Shown here in pieces: positions 7,877-7,915 of a DNA stretch of 7,915 nt. Position numbers and translations under genes: made by a program. The notes below the pieces were generated by a model that did not search any database, had not been told where the DNA came from, and was given only the letters and a program-made list of their open reading frames with translations. This stretch comes from Bacillota bacterium (GTDB lineage: Bacteria; Bacillota; Clostridia; Christensenellales; Aristaeellaceae), in assembly GCA_009787135.1 (NCBI GenBank), contig WRGP01000158.1:1-7915 (forward strand), in the 5' to 3' direction. How positions within the stretch are numbered: position 1 is the first letter of the stretch; each line of letters starts with the position of its first letter.

Positions 7877-7915
7877 CGTATGGTGAAGAGGGATATAAAA
7901 TATGGTAACATAAGA
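6509..7915 (-). mobile_element. IS66-family element, partial at right edge
   Basis: This is the visible part of the IS66-family element, defined by its transposase gene. The gene's upstream side, with the left terminal repeat and any accessory tnpA/tnpB genes, lies past base 7915. The other end should fall somewhere in 6467-6508, but no terminal repeat could be recognised. Composition is clearly less GC-rich than the prfC-typA region, in line with acquisition from outside. Confidence 0.75.

Overview
The window looks like a chromosomal segment of a GC-rich Gram-positive anaerobe, probably a Clostridia-type Firmicute. This rests on strong Shine-Dalgarno sites (AGGAGG, GGGAGG), GC-rich codon use across the left two thirds, and the mix of gene families. 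It is an inference; no rRNA or other lineage marker is present.

Layout. (1) Positions 1-1579, minus strand: a secreted or membrane-anchored transglutaminase-like protein, followed 46 bases downstream by a type II secretion F-domain protein (GspF/PilC/ComGB-like) that runs off the left edge. They look like one operon. (2) Positions 1589-1788: a divergent intergenic region with a near-consensus promoter for the rightward genes and a weaker candidate for the leftward ones. (3) Positions 1789-5338, plus strand: two intact paralogous translational GTPases in tandem, peptide chain release factor 3 (prfC) and TypA/BipA, about 100 bases apart with a hairpin between them. (4) Positions 5339-7915: a less GC-rich accessory scar. 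It starts with the first ~45 codons of an alpha/beta-hydrolase-like gene, cut off by a decayed IS3-family element on the minus strand. That element has frameshifts in both orfA and orfB, a premature stop, and no right end. An IS66-family transposase gene on the minus strand follows and reads past the right edge.

How the parts relate. The two GTPases form a housekeeping translation module: RF3 recycles class-I release factors, and TypA acts on the ribosome under stress or during assembly. The transglutaminase/F-protein pair probably belongs to a pilus, competence or secretion locus that continues to the left. The right third is mobile-element debris that has destroyed a gene downstream of typA. 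I found no CRISPR array, tRNA, rRNA, toxin-antitoxin pair or convincing new defence system. The most interesting points are the decay pattern of the IS3 copy, the chimeric hydrolase/antisense-IS reading frame, and the pairing of a transglutaminase with a secretion F protein.
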